Source: JBNKZU01 sp050301795
Lineage (GTDB): Bacteria; Pseudomonadota; Gammaproteobacteria; Thiohalomonadales; Thiohalomonadaceae
Assembly (NCBI GenBank): GCA_050301795.1
Contig: JBNKZU010000040.1
Span: 1-14,182, forward strand
Length of the DNA: 14,182 nucleotides
Reading direction: 5' to 3'
The notes below the pieces were generated by a model. That model saw only the letters and a program-made list of their open reading frames with translations. It was not told the origin of the DNA and made no database searches. Position numbers and translations under genes: made by a program. Of this stretch, positions 1 to 7,701 are shown piece by piece. How positions within the stretch are numbered: position 1 is the stretch's first letter; every line of letters begins with the position of its first letter.

Positions 1-969
1 CTGATTGATATACGAAGAGAGTTCACGCCCTGGCACACCAATCTTTCTAGCCAGATGTACCAGTGTTAAATTCGTATTCAAATAGGGTTTCTCTGATTGC
101 ATGTACTGATCAAGCGATTTTTCCAGAGTATCCCAATGTTCGTTAGCCTCAATATCAGTGGCTGTTTTATCGCTTGATTCAGGAAGCTTTTCAAATCCTG
201 AGATCGCTATCTCTTCATCAGTTAGTGCCAATTGATTTGTCTGATGACCAAGGATCAGTGCGACAAGTAAAGCGCTTATTAACAGATAACTCCATATTCC
301 TATCAGCACTTCAAAAATGTTCGCTATTTCAAAATCACCCGTTTTCATGAAATAGATATAAATTGCGTTTAAAACAATAATTCCAATATAGGCAATGCCA
401 AAACCAGCCAGAACATAGAAGCTACCTTCCAGCGTGTTTGAACGTACCTGTTTCAACGCCATGTGATTACGATAAAGACGAACAACCATCATGACGATCT
501 GGATAGATGTCACCATCAGGATAAATGAAGAGAGCAGTGATGAGGTTAACAGTGAGTCTTCCATACCACCCTGCCAATAGTGAACTTTCTCTTCATGACT
601 TTTGAGGTGGTACTCAAAGACAGAAATAACACCAGCAACAACAACCGCAGATAAATGAAAACTGTCGTACCAGTAGAGTCGAAAATGCTCAACCGTAATG
701 GCGCGAGCAAAAAAATAGAGAACCGCAGGAATGCCCAATGAAAGGACTTGAATAGTAAATCCCAACTCAGGGTAGACAAAATAACCGCCTAACCTGGCGA
801 TAGTACCGTCAACAAAAGAGAAACCGATGAGTATAAATAATGTCCCGACTAATTTGGGATGGGAGAACCTCTCGCTCTTTCTTAAAATGACAAACGAAAT
901 ACCGGCAATAAATGATTGTAATGCTGCAATGATAAAAATAATTGTTGTAATTGAAACAGGGTTATCCAT
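1..969 (-). CDS. Membrane-bound AraC-family transcriptional regulator (3' end outside window)
   Basis: The minus strand is open from an ATG at 969 to the window edge, 323 codons without a stop. About seven hydrophobic segments lie within residues 1-240, including roughly 4-26, 35-52, 66-84, 98-112, 135-160, 180-205 and 215-240. A polar linker follows (about 241-290). The last 28 residues contain LTLVHLARKIGVPGRELSSYINQ-type sequence, the first helix-turn-helix of an AraC/XylS DNA-binding domain; the second helix-turn-helix would lie beyond the edge. This is the architecture of membrane-embedded AraC-type regulators, where a multi-helix sensor is fused to a cytosolic DNA-binding domain. The ligand cannot be told from sequence. 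No strong ribosome binding site precedes the ATG, so the start is probable rather than certain. It is separated by about 200 bp from the next gene on the same strand and is probably a separate unit. Confidence 0.82.
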   Translation of the reverse strand, partial: MDNPVSITTIIFIIAALQSFIAGISFVILRKSERFSHPKLVGTLFILIGFSFVDGTIARLGGYFVYPELGFTIQVLSLGIPAVLYFFARAITVEHFRLYWYDSFHLSAVVVAGVISVFEYHLKSHEEKVHYWQGGMEDSLLTSSLLSSFILMVTSIQIVMMVVRLYRNHMALKQVRSNTLEGSFYVLAGFGIAYIGIIVLNAIYIYFMKTGDFEIANIFEVLIGIWSYLLISALLVALILGHQTNQLALTDEEIAISGFEKLPESSDKTATDIEANEHWDTLEKSLDQYMQSEKPYLNTNLTLVHLARKIGVPGRELSSYINQ

Positions 970-1010
970 TATGAACAGGGCTTGTTAGTTTTTTGTTATC
1001 GATATTCGCG

Positions 1011-1039
1011 CATTCATCAGTTCATATAGTGGCTGAATG
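1011..1039. repeat. Short inverted repeat upstream of the AraC-type gene
   Basis: CATTCA (1011-1016) and TGAATG (1034-1039) form a 6-bp inverted repeat 17 bp apart, about 40-70 bp upstream of the start of the regulator gene at 969. The position suits a regulator binding site, perhaps autoregulatory, but a 6-bp repeat can arise by chance. Confidence 0.2.
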
Positions 1040-1065
1040 AAAAAGGCAATTGTATGTTTTTAAAG

Positions 1066-1078
1066 ACCAGCATCTGGT
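1066..1078 (-). terminator. Weak hairpin, possible terminator of the DUF808/patatin operon
   Basis: On the minus strand ACCAG-ATG-CTGGT forms a 5-bp stem with a 3-base loop. It is followed by CTTTAAAAA, which has only a short T run. It lies about 95 bases past the stop codon of the DUF808 gene, before the AraC-type gene on the same strand. The stem is short and the U tract poor, so this is a weak candidate. The rest of 970-1171 shows no gene. Confidence 0.25.
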
Positions 1079-1171
1079 TTGCTCGGTCAAAGTATAACCA
1101 GAATACCCCCCTTCCCCCTCATTTATCAAGACACAATCAAGCGACAATCTCTCGCCTTTAGGGTCTGATGT

Positions 1172-2044
1172 TTAGGTAGAGCGTTGAGCCTTTATGGTCA
1201 TCAGACCAAGGATGATCCCGCCAACCACAAGTCCGACGACTAACTCTGCAACGATTAGCGGCATAAACTCAAGGTAGTGATGAATGACATCGATGTTATG
1301 AACATACATACCACCACCGACCAGCAACATCGCGATTGTACCGATAACACCCAGTAATCGAATAACTTTAGGAAGTGCAGTGATCAGCATTGAGCCGGTT
1401 ACTCTCATCAACATCGCGAGCGTACCCACACTGCCAGATGCCTTTTCAACCAGTGCAATACCCACGTCATCCATTCGCACCAGCATTGCAACCAGGCCAT
1501 AAACGCCAACCGTGGCTAACATTGCAACAAAACCGACAACGATGATCTGCATTAATAGCGGCTCTTCGATAACAGTCCCTAATGCAATCACGATAATCTC
1601 TATCGAAAGAATGAAGTCGGTTCGTATGGCCGCCTTGATCTTTGCGGCCTCTTTTTGCAATCGGTCGCCTCGCTCGCTCTCATCTACAGCGGCAATCGCT
1701 TGTTTTGGATGATGAAACAGCCATTCATAGACCTTCTCGGCGCCTTCATAGCTTAGATAGGCACCCCCAAGAAGCAGAATAGGCACAATCAGTGATGGCA
1801 TAAAAGAACTCAACACAAAGGCAAAGGGCAGAATGACGATCTTGTTGAGCATAGAGCCTTTGGTGATCGCCCAGATCACCGGCAACTCTCGTGATGCCTT
1901 AAAACCTATCGCTTTCTCCGCATTAACTGCGAGATCATCACCAAGGATTCCGGCAGTCTTCTTGGCGGCGACCTTGGTCATGACCGAAGCGTCGTCTAAT
2001 AACATTGCAATATCATCAAGAACTGCAAATATTCCACTGGCCAT
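1172..2044 (-). CDS. DUF808 / YedI-family inner membrane protein
   Basis: This 290-residue protein begins MASGIFAVLDDIAMLLDDAS and continues with KKTAGILGDDLAVNAEKA, the characteristic N-terminus of the DUF808 family, which includes E. coli YedI (about 305 residues). Hydrophobic segments lie at about 66-98, 143-190, 208-248 and 260-285, so it should sit in the inner membrane with several helices. Molecular function is not established for the family. The start ATG is preceded by CAGGAAT with about 9 bases of spacing, a good ribosome binding site. It is the last gene of the minus-strand run that starts with the patatin lipoprotein, 57 bp behind the MDR oxidoreductase, and may be co-transcribed with it. 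The length is normal and nothing is broken. Confidence 0.88.
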   Translation of the reverse strand: MASGIFAVLDDIAMLLDDASVMTKVAAKKTAGILGDDLAVNAEKAIGFKASRELPVIWAITKGSMLNKIVILPFAFVLSSFMPSLIVPILLLGGAYLSYEGAEKVYEWLFHHPKQAIAAVDESERGDRLQKEAAKIKAAIRTDFILSIEIIVIALGTVIEEPLLMQIIVVGFVAMLATVGVYGLVAMLVRMDDVGIALVEKASGSVGTLAMLMRVTGSMLITALPKVIRLLGVIGTIAMLLVGGGMYVHNIDVIHHYLEFMPLIVAELVVGLVVGGIILGLMTIKAQRST

Positions 2045-2101
2045 CGGCTGATTATTCCTGTTGTAGATAAGTCGGCTGACTATTCTATAGCGTTGTTGTT
2101 G

Positions 2102-3064
2102 TTATGAAAGCTTAATCATCACATTGCCGACCTTATGTCCGGTTTCAACATAACGGAAGGCATCTGCAATCTGCTCCAGTGGATAGCTACGATCAATCAC
2201 CGCAGTAAACTTTTCCTGTGCCATTAACTTTTGTAGGTATATGAGACTTCTTGTGATATTTACCGGAACAGGAAAGATGACGCGCTTACGACCAAACAGC
2301 GGTGTTGCCAGCGCAAGAAATATATTCTGAATATAAGGTCCAAGCTCGGAAGAGAGATAGATCCCTTTCGGCTTAAGGATCGATCGACACTGCCCAAAGG
2401 TGCTCTTGCCCACTGCATCAAAAACGATATCGAACTGTTGATCAAGTTTGGTGAAATCAACAGTGGTGTAATCGATAACCCGCTCGATCCCTAACGCTTT
2501 GATACGATCGATATTCCTGCCGCCACAGACTGCCGTTATCTCAATATCATACACTTGCAATAGCTGCACTAATGCTGAGCCAATTGCGCCTGATGCACCA
2601 TTTACTAAAACACGCTGTCCCGGCAGAATCTCAACCTTAGAGATAAAGTTATAGGCATAGTGTGCACCTTCGATTGCAGCGGCGGCTTGCTCGTAACTGA
2701 CATTTTCTGGAATTGTGGTAATCCCGCCATCCTCAGCAATGGTTAGATATTCGGCATAGGCGCTAAGACCACCATCATCAAACCCGAAGACGCGATCACC
2801 TGTTTTGAACGACTGAACATCTTCACCAACTGCGACAACCTCACCTGAAAAGACCGTGCCGAGCACAGGTTTTTTGGGCTTTAACAAGCCGGTAAACAGT
2901 CGCATTATAAACGGATGTGCGCTAAGCATGGCACAATCAGAGCGGTTAACTACCGAATGATGAACCTTAACAAGCACCTCTCCGCTTTGTCGAACTGGCA
3001 TATCGATCTCGCAGATCGTAAGCACATCCGGCAACCCATATCTTTCGTAACATGCCGCTTTCAT
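2102..3064 (-). CDS. Zinc-independent MDR oxidoreductase (NADPH:quinone reductase-like)
   Basis: This 320-residue protein is a medium-chain dehydrogenase/reductase. The N-terminal GroES-like domain (about 1-125) contains the family sequence around FSGEVVAVGEDVQSFKTGDRVFG. The Rossmann domain (about 126-270) has the nucleotide-binding stretch LVNGASGAIGSALVQLL at about 153-169. The cysteine quartet of the structural zinc lobe is absent, which places it with quinone oxidoreductase and enoyl-reductase-like members using NADPH, not with zinc alcohol dehydrogenases. The substrate is unknown. The ending EQIADAFRYVETGHKVGNVMIKL is a standard MDR C-terminus. It follows the RssA-like patatin gene by 27 bp on the same strand, so co-transcription is likely, and reduction of a lipid-derived or quinone substrate is a reasonable guess. 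The ribosome binding site is weak. Confidence 0.86.
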   Translation of the reverse strand: MKAACYERYGLPDVLTICEIDMPVRQSGEVLVKVHHSVVNRSDCAMLSAHPFIMRLFTGLLKPKKPVLGTVFSGEVVAVGEDVQSFKTGDRVFGFDDGGLSAYAEYLTIAEDGGITTIPENVSYEQAAAAIEGAHYAYNFISKVEILPGQRVLVNGASGAIGSALVQLLQVYDIEITAVCGGRNIDRIKALGIERVIDYTTVDFTKLDQQFDIVFDAVGKSTFGQCRSILKPKGIYLSSELGPYIQNIFLALATPLFGRKRVIFPVPVNITRSLIYLQKLMAQEKFTAVIDRSYPLEQIADAFRYVETGHKVGNVMIKLS

Positions 3065-3091
3065 CGATTGTGACTAAATCCGTTATGGTGT

Positions 3092-3997
3092 CTACTTTGC
3101 ATCCTTAAGACTCATTTCGGCTTTCTCATATCCGAGCGCGATCATCTCGGCAGCACGATCAAACTCAAGGGTACGGCTTGCATTTCGAGGAATCGAGATC
3201 ACGATATCAGGCGGATATGCTGCGAGTTTTTGACGTGCAATCGTGCTTTGCATTGCATCAAAGGCCTGTGTGATCACCTCTTGCACACCGCGATTATCCA
3301 CCTTGACATCTTGCTCATCTTTTTGGAATCGCTCAATAAATTGAGTGATCCGCTGATGGATCTTTGAAGAGGATCGTGTTGAAGCTGCATCCATTTTTGT
3401 AGGTCGATGCAGTGGCTCAATCGCACCACCAAGATTAACCGCAATCGTAATGTCGTTTCTGTTGCCAAAGGTTGGGGCAATCGGCACAGGATTTACCACC
3501 CCACCATCAATCAATTCAAGATCGTCGTATTTGAAGGGGGTGAAGATAAACGGTAGTGATATTGAGGCGCGGATGGCATCAAACAACCGGCCGGATTGAA
3601 TCCATATCTCTTTTTCTGCTTTGATGTCTGTCGCGACAGCGGTGTAGTCAATCGGTAGATCCTCAATCATTCGATCACCGACCAATTCGATGAGGGTATT
3701 GATGATTTTGTCGCCTTTTAGTAACCCGCCTCTGCTCCATGAGATATCGAGAAAGGACATCATATCAAGCCGGGTGATCTCTCTAACCCATGCCTCATAC
3801 TCCTCTAATCGTCCTGCTGCATAAATACCACCAACTAATGCACCCATTGAGCAGCCTGAGATCGATTTAATGACATAACCGTGCTCCTCCAGCCAATGGA
3901 TGACACCGATATGAGCAAGACCTCTGGCTCCACCGGAGCCAAGCACCAGCGATACGGTTTTTCCTGTTTTTGCTGTCACTGCTTCATCCTTAGTCAT
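3092..3997 (-). CDS. RssA-like patatin-family phospholipase, cytosolic
   Basis: This 301-residue protein has the patatin fold motifs in order. The glycine-rich oxyanion motif GSGGARGLAHIG is at about 20-31. The nucleophile elbow G-C-S-M-G has Ser50. The DGG motif with Asp164 completes the Ser-Asp dyad. It has no signal peptide or membrane segment, so it is predicted to be cytosolic, like E. coli RssA and other bacterial patatins of about 300 residues. The expected activity is acyl-ester hydrolysis of phospholipid or lysophospholipid. It is followed 27 bp later by the MDR gene and preceded by the patatin lipoprotein gene with a 15-bp gap, so an operon is likely. GTGGTG about 6 bases before the ATG is a modest ribosome binding site, resembling the one before the upstream patatin gene. 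Confidence 0.9.
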   Translation of the reverse strand: MTKDEAVTAKTGKTVSLVLGSGGARGLAHIGVIHWLEEHGYVIKSISGCSMGALVGGIYAAGRLEEYEAWVREITRLDMMSFLDISWSRGGLLKGDKIINTLIELVGDRMIEDLPIDYTAVATDIKAEKEIWIQSGRLFDAIRASISLPFIFTPFKYDDLELIDGGVVNPVPIAPTFGNRNDITIAVNLGGAIEPLHRPTKMDAASTRSSSKIHQRITQFIERFQKDEQDVKVDNRGVQEVITQAFDAMQSTIARQKLAAYPPDIVISIPRNASRTLEFDRAAEMIALGYEKAEMSLKDAK

Positions 3998-4012
3998 CGT
4001 TGTGCACCACTA

Positions 4013-5377
4013 TTATTGTAGGTTCATATCCTGTTTTAATCGAACAAATTGAGGATGGTTTTGTAATACCTCTCTTGCGGCATTAATCAACTCATCAGCA
4101 ACGCCTGCCTCAAGCTTGAAACCTGTCTCAACTGCGGTCAGCTTCTGACGCAGTAGTTGATCCTTAATCTCATCAATCGACACCTCAATCAGATAAAACC
4201 GGGAGGGATCACAGTGGCGGCGCCCACGACACTGAGCCTCATTAAGATCACGCTGCCACTGCTGGATATTGGATCGAACATACTCCAATGTTTCAAAATT
4301 ATAATTCATCAATGGAATGGTTGTTGCCGCATCTAACACCGCAGCACTTGGGGGATTACTTTTAGATTTATCCCATTTGGTCGGAACGGCTGATGCTGCA
4401 TTCACCACAATGATCACAATAAACCGGGCATTTTGCTGATTAATCGATTTAAGCGCATTCCAGATCCCGTCTTGTTCAACCACAAAGTCGATCACCGAAC
4501 GCAAACCAAGGTTATCTGATAAGCCGCCATCGAGCAGATGAATATATGGATGCGTCTCAATATCGTTATACTGTTTTAGATAGCGGGCACGCTGCTTTCT
4601 TCGCAGATTTTCGTGATCGCTCATAATGCTTTGCTCAATCCATGCAGGGGTTTGATAGCCACAGCTCCCTGAACGATTACTGAGCGTGATCGGCGTAAAG
4701 ATCAGCGGAACTGCACTTGATGCAGCAACGGCTCTTGCTACCGGAAACTCTTTTGGATCGGAACAGATAATCGAAAACTGCTCCTTACTAAACCCAAATC
4801 GTCCACCTTTAAACAGATCTGTTGCGTTGATCTGTACAATCGGCCCCTGATTATCCAGCAACTGATCAAGCGTTGCGCCTGAATAGAGTAGCTGATCAAA
4901 ATAACTATCAACCAAATCACCCGTTCCATAGGTTTCTGAGCTGAGTTTAACCAGATTAGAGATCGAGAGTGTTGAGGATGTCAGCTCTGCTTCAATATCT
5001 TTGAGAAGGAATTTTTCCTTAAAGTTTTCAAAAAGCCCATCCAGATAGAGGCCATAGTAGGCTGCGGTAACACTACCCCCGGATACGGATGAGATCATAT
5101 CAATCTCATCAATCAGTCGATGCTCAGGAGAGGAGCGGTAACGTGTGGCGGCAAGCTGCTCAAGTACACCATAGCTGAAGGCAGACGCCCGACTCCCTCC
5201 CCCTGAAAAGCTTAAAAACATCAACACCTCATCGTTTGAGAATGATGTCTGATTAGCAGCCTGGTTTGCCTCTTGTAACGGTGGATTGTCATGAAAATGA
5301 GCACTACTTGCACATGAAGTGAGCAAGACCAATCCGATGATCGAGAGCAGTAATCTTAGGGTCTGTTGGTCTTTCAT
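4013..5377 (-). CDS. Patatin-like phospholipase lipoprotein whose start lies in a MITE terminal repeat
   Basis: From the ATG at 5377 the product has 454 residues. It begins with a lipoprotein signal: charged n-region MKDQQTLR, hydrophobic LLLSIIGLVLL, lipobox L-T-S-C with Cys22, so it should be lipidated and exported. Patatin motifs follow: SFSGGGSRAS (57-66), nucleophile motif S-V-S-G-G with Ser99 (serine instead of the usual first glycine), and LLDGG with Asp283. The expected role is lipid acyl hydrolysis at the cell envelope. The frame stays open upstream to a TTG at 5491, giving 492 residues, but that would bury the signal peptide and uses a rarer start. The ATG and first six codons (M-K-D-Q-Q-T), plus two bases of the seventh, lie within the 20-bp terminal inverted repeat of the element at 5358-5624. 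GTGGTG before the ATG is also element sequence. It is first of the four-gene minus-strand run. Confidence 0.88.
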   Translation of the reverse strand: MKDQQTLRLLLSIIGLVLLTSCASSAHFHDNPPLQEANQAANQTSFSNDEVLMFLSFSGGGSRASAFSYGVLEQLAATRYRSSPEHRLIDEIDMISSVSGGSVTAAYYGLYLDGLFENFKEKFLLKDIEAELTSSTLSISNLVKLSSETYGTGDLVDSYFDQLLYSGATLDQLLDNQGPIVQINATDLFKGGRFGFSKEQFSIICSDPKEFPVARAVAASSAVPLIFTPITLSNRSGSCGYQTPAWIEQSIMSDHENLRRKQRARYLKQYNDIETHPYIHLLDGGLSDNLGLRSVIDFVVEQDGIWNALKSINQQNARFIVIIVVNAASAVPTKWDKSKSNPPSAAVLDAATTIPLMNYNFETLEYVRSNIQQWQRDLNEAQCRGRRHCDPSRFYLIEVSIDEIKDQLLRQKLTAVETGFKLEAGVADELINAAREVLQNHPQFVRLKQDMNLQ

Positions 5378-5624
5378 ATTCACCACTGTTGCTTTGCCAA
5401 AAAGCGCCAACCTAGGCACGAAGAGCGATATTTGTTTGCTCCAAATGGGCGATAAGTAACGCAGACTGGCACTTTTGGGGACGCAACCCAAAGGGAGGGG
5501 ACGATTTTTCCGCCCAATTGCTTTATCAGTCGTTTATTTGGAATAACCAAACGGCACTCCTTCTGCCTTATTGGACGATAAAATCGTCTCCGGCAGTATC
5601 GTGGATGAAAGACCAACAGACCCT
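5358..5624. mobile_element. MITE-like element, complete copy, 20-bp perfect terminal inverted repeats
   Basis: AGGGTCTGTTGGTCTTTCAT at 5358-5377 is matched exactly by its reverse complement at 5605-5624. The 267 bp between and including them hold no transposase-length gene. A homologous stretch recurs at 13965-14182, including a 29-base identical run (5523-5551 against 14154-14182), which shows this is a dispersed repeat. Size, perfect ends and lack of a transposase fit a non-autonomous miniature element mobilised in trans; a shrunken insertion sequence remnant is the alternative. No clear target-site duplication is visible. Inner repeats such as GACGAT-AAA-ATCGTC (about 5573-5587) could form hairpins. 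Both ends read outward as ATG-AAA-GAC-CAA-CAG-ACC, so each end offers an outward-facing start codon; the left one is used by the patatin gene. The family of the parent element was not identified. Confidence 0.85.
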
Positions 5625-5853
5625 GGGTATCTATCCATTTGAGATCTGCTTTATTGCATGTCGCAGACTATACCTGAATAAAAAATCATGAAAAGCACTA
5701 CTGATTGTGGCTATTCGGGTCTACACTTTTAGCAATCGCTTTAGATTAAACCTTAGGCGTACGGGGTAATTGGCTAAGCACAGTCATCGCAAACAAAACA
5801 AGGCAAGCCGTTTTAGTTCTGACTTTCCTTTAAATAAAAAAAATGTGTGACCT

Positions 5854-7701
5854 ATGAAAGTTCAAAATAAATTCTACATCTTCATTATCTTGTCGACAGT
5901 GCTCATGAGCGTTCTGTTTATCGTTAGTTCCAGCTATATGATTAAAGACTTCACCATTTCCAAGGAGCGTGAACACGGAAAACTCGGCGCACAGATCATA
6001 AAAAACGAGCTGTTATTGCGTTTAATGCAGAATGATATTAATCGAAACAAACTATTAACCAATTTAAGAGCTCAAATTCCTGATCTTATCTATGTCGACA
6101 TTATTCGAGGCCCGAATGTGATCAATCAATTTGGGGCAACGGATCGTCTATTAACAGAGGATGAGCAGTTGGCGCTTGATGAGAAACGTGATTTTGAGAA
6201 ATATATCGAAAACAATGGCCGTGCTGAATTTGAATATATCTCCCCTGTCTATGCTGAGAAGACATCGCAACGTGATTGCACCCAATGTCATCAGGTAACC
6301 CCCGGAACACCGATGGGAATCGTTAAGATTCGCGTTGATCTTACAAAGATGAAAGAATCCCAGAAAAAGGCCAGCTTGATCATATTTGTAGTGTTAATCG
6401 TTTTTGCGCTACTACTCGCCTTTTTCTTGCGAAAGCTACTTATGCCCATTGCACGAAGCACAGAGTATATGCAGGAGGTTGTCGATAAAGCTCGTCGTGG
6501 CGACTTTTCTGGCAGACAACCGGTTATTGGAAATGACGAAATTGCTCAGGTTGGAATCATAACCAATGAGCTAATGGCAACGCTTCATAAAAGCTTTGGT
6601 GACATTATTAACGAAGTTTCCAAAGTGCAATCGTTCGAGTCCACTGCGGCTCGTGAAGGCAACCTGCTGGATCACACAGTTGGGATTGTTAAAAGCATGG
6701 TCGCCTCGACTCAATTCAAGCACACCATTGAGGATGACCGTGATTTGGATGATGTTTATACGCGAATTCATCAAATCCTCATCACTGAGTTTAAACTCAC
6801 CAAATTCAGCTTTTATGAAGTAAACCCTGAAACCAAAGAGATGCGTGTTGTGTTTAAAGAGGGTCTCGAAAAAGATGATGTGATGTGGTGTACCCATGGC
6901 ATCATCACCGATGAAACGCTCTGTCGATCACGAAGGACTGCACAAACGGTCTTCTCGATAGACGACAAGCTGATATGTCCATCATTTGAAGGCAACATTG
7001 TTCAACAGGAGCAGGAGTTATTCCACGCCTGTATTCCCGTTATCCTAAGTGGTCGTGCTGACGGGATTCTACAGATTGTCTATTCAGATGATGAAAAAGA
7101 TCGTGTTAACAAACACCTTCATGCCATTCGAACCTACCTCTCTGATGCTGCACCTGTCATTGAATCGAAGCGATTAATGAAGATTCTCAAAGAATCTTCA
7201 CTACATGACCCTCTAACCGGACTCCATAACCGTCGCTTCCTTGAACAGTATCAAACCAAGTTAACATCACTGGCTCAAAGACAAGGAAGCAAGATCCAGA
7301 TCATTATGTGCGACCTAGATCATTTCAAGGATACAAATGACACCTACGGTCACCAAACCGGCGATGTTGTTCTTACCGAGGTTGCAAAAATATTGGTCGC
7401 TAGTATACGAAAATCAGACTTTGTGATTCGCTATGGCGGTGAGGAGTTTTTGATTATCTTAATGGATACCAGCCAAGGAATGCTGGTCGCTGAAAAGATC
7501 CGCAGTACTTTGGCTGCAAAACAGTTTAATGCTGCAAACGAATCGTTCTATAAAACCATGTCGATGGGGATAAGCCTATTCCCAGATGACAGCAGCGACT
7601 TTTTTGAATGTATCAGTTTTGCAGATATTGCACTTTATCAAGCAAAGGAACAGGGGCGAGATCGTGCCCTTATTTATCAGCAAGGTATGCAGGGCGAGTA
7701 A
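5854..7701 (+). CDS. Diguanylate cyclase with periplasmic CxxCH haem-c motif, HAMP-like, GAF-like and GGDEF domains
   Basis: This 615-residue sensor enzyme makes c-di-GMP from two GTP. Domains: transmembrane helix about 7-30; periplasmic segment about 31-172 with C142-T-Q-C145-H146, a single haem-c attachment motif; second helix about 173-192; HAMP-like linker about 193-250; GAF-like domain about 280-435 with cysteines at 346, 357, 375 and 393; GGDEF domain about 445-610. The active site is GGEEF (528-532), an accepted variant. R519-K-S-D522, five residues earlier, matches the inhibitory RxxD site, so feedback inhibition is likely. The periplasmic part probably senses redox state, NO or another haem ligand (inference). 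No clear ribosome binding site precedes the ATG. The 229 bp upstream (5625-5853) show no gene or convincing promoter. It is transcribed away from the MITE and ends directly against the convergent gene at 7702. Confidence 0.9.
   Translation: MKVQNKFYIFIILSTVLMSVLFIVSSSYMIKDFTISKEREHGKLGAQIIKNELLLRLMQNDINRNKLLTNLRAQIPDLIYVDIIRGPNVINQFGATDRLLTEDEQLALDEKRDFEKYIENNGRAEFEYISPVYAEKTSQRDCTQCHQVTPGTPMGIVKIRVDLTKMKESQKKASLIIFVVLIVFALLLAFFLRKLLMPIARSTEYMQEVVDKARRGDFSGRQPVIGNDEIAQVGIITNELMATLHKSFGDIINEVSKVQSFESTAAREGNLLDHTVGIVKSMVASTQFKHTIEDDRDLDDVYTRIHQILITEFKLTKFSFYEVNPETKEMRVVFKEGLEKDDVMWCTHGIITDETLCRSRRTAQTVFSIDDKLICPSFEGNIVQQEQELFHACIPVILSGRADGILQIVYSDDEKDRVNKHLHAIRTYLSDAAPVIESKRLMKILKESSLHDPLTGLHNRRFLEQYQTKLTSLAQRQGSKIQIIMCDLDHFKDTNDTYGHQTGDVVLTEVAKILVASIRKSDFVIRYGGEEFLIILMDTSQGMLVAEKIRSTLAAKQFNAANESFYKTMSMGISLFPDDSSDFFECISFADIALYQAKEQGRDRALIYQQGMQGE

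Noticed and set aside
546..779. 77-codon frame on the minus strand inside the AraC-type regulator gene
   Set aside because: It is an out-of-frame shadow; the 323-codon open frame on the same strand has membrane helices and a helix-turn-helix.
5378..5491. 38-residue N-terminal extension of the patatin lipoprotein from a TTG at 5491
   Set aside because: It lies wholly in the mobile element, uses TTG, and would place the lipoprotein signal peptide internally; the ATG at 5377 gives a standard signal peptide.
5380..5616. 78-codon minus-strand frame spanning the MITE-like element
   Set aside because: No domain is recognisable, and it is a different frame from the outward frame that is similar in both element copies.
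5752..5778. CTTAG/CTAAG inverted repeat in the leader of the haem-c cyclase, considered as a riboswitch stem
   Set aside because: Only five base pairs with no supporting inner structure; no c-di-GMP riboswitch core sequence is visible.
6571..6897. 108-codon antisense frame within the haem-c cyclase
   Set aside because: Shadow of a well-supported gene with no recognisable domain.
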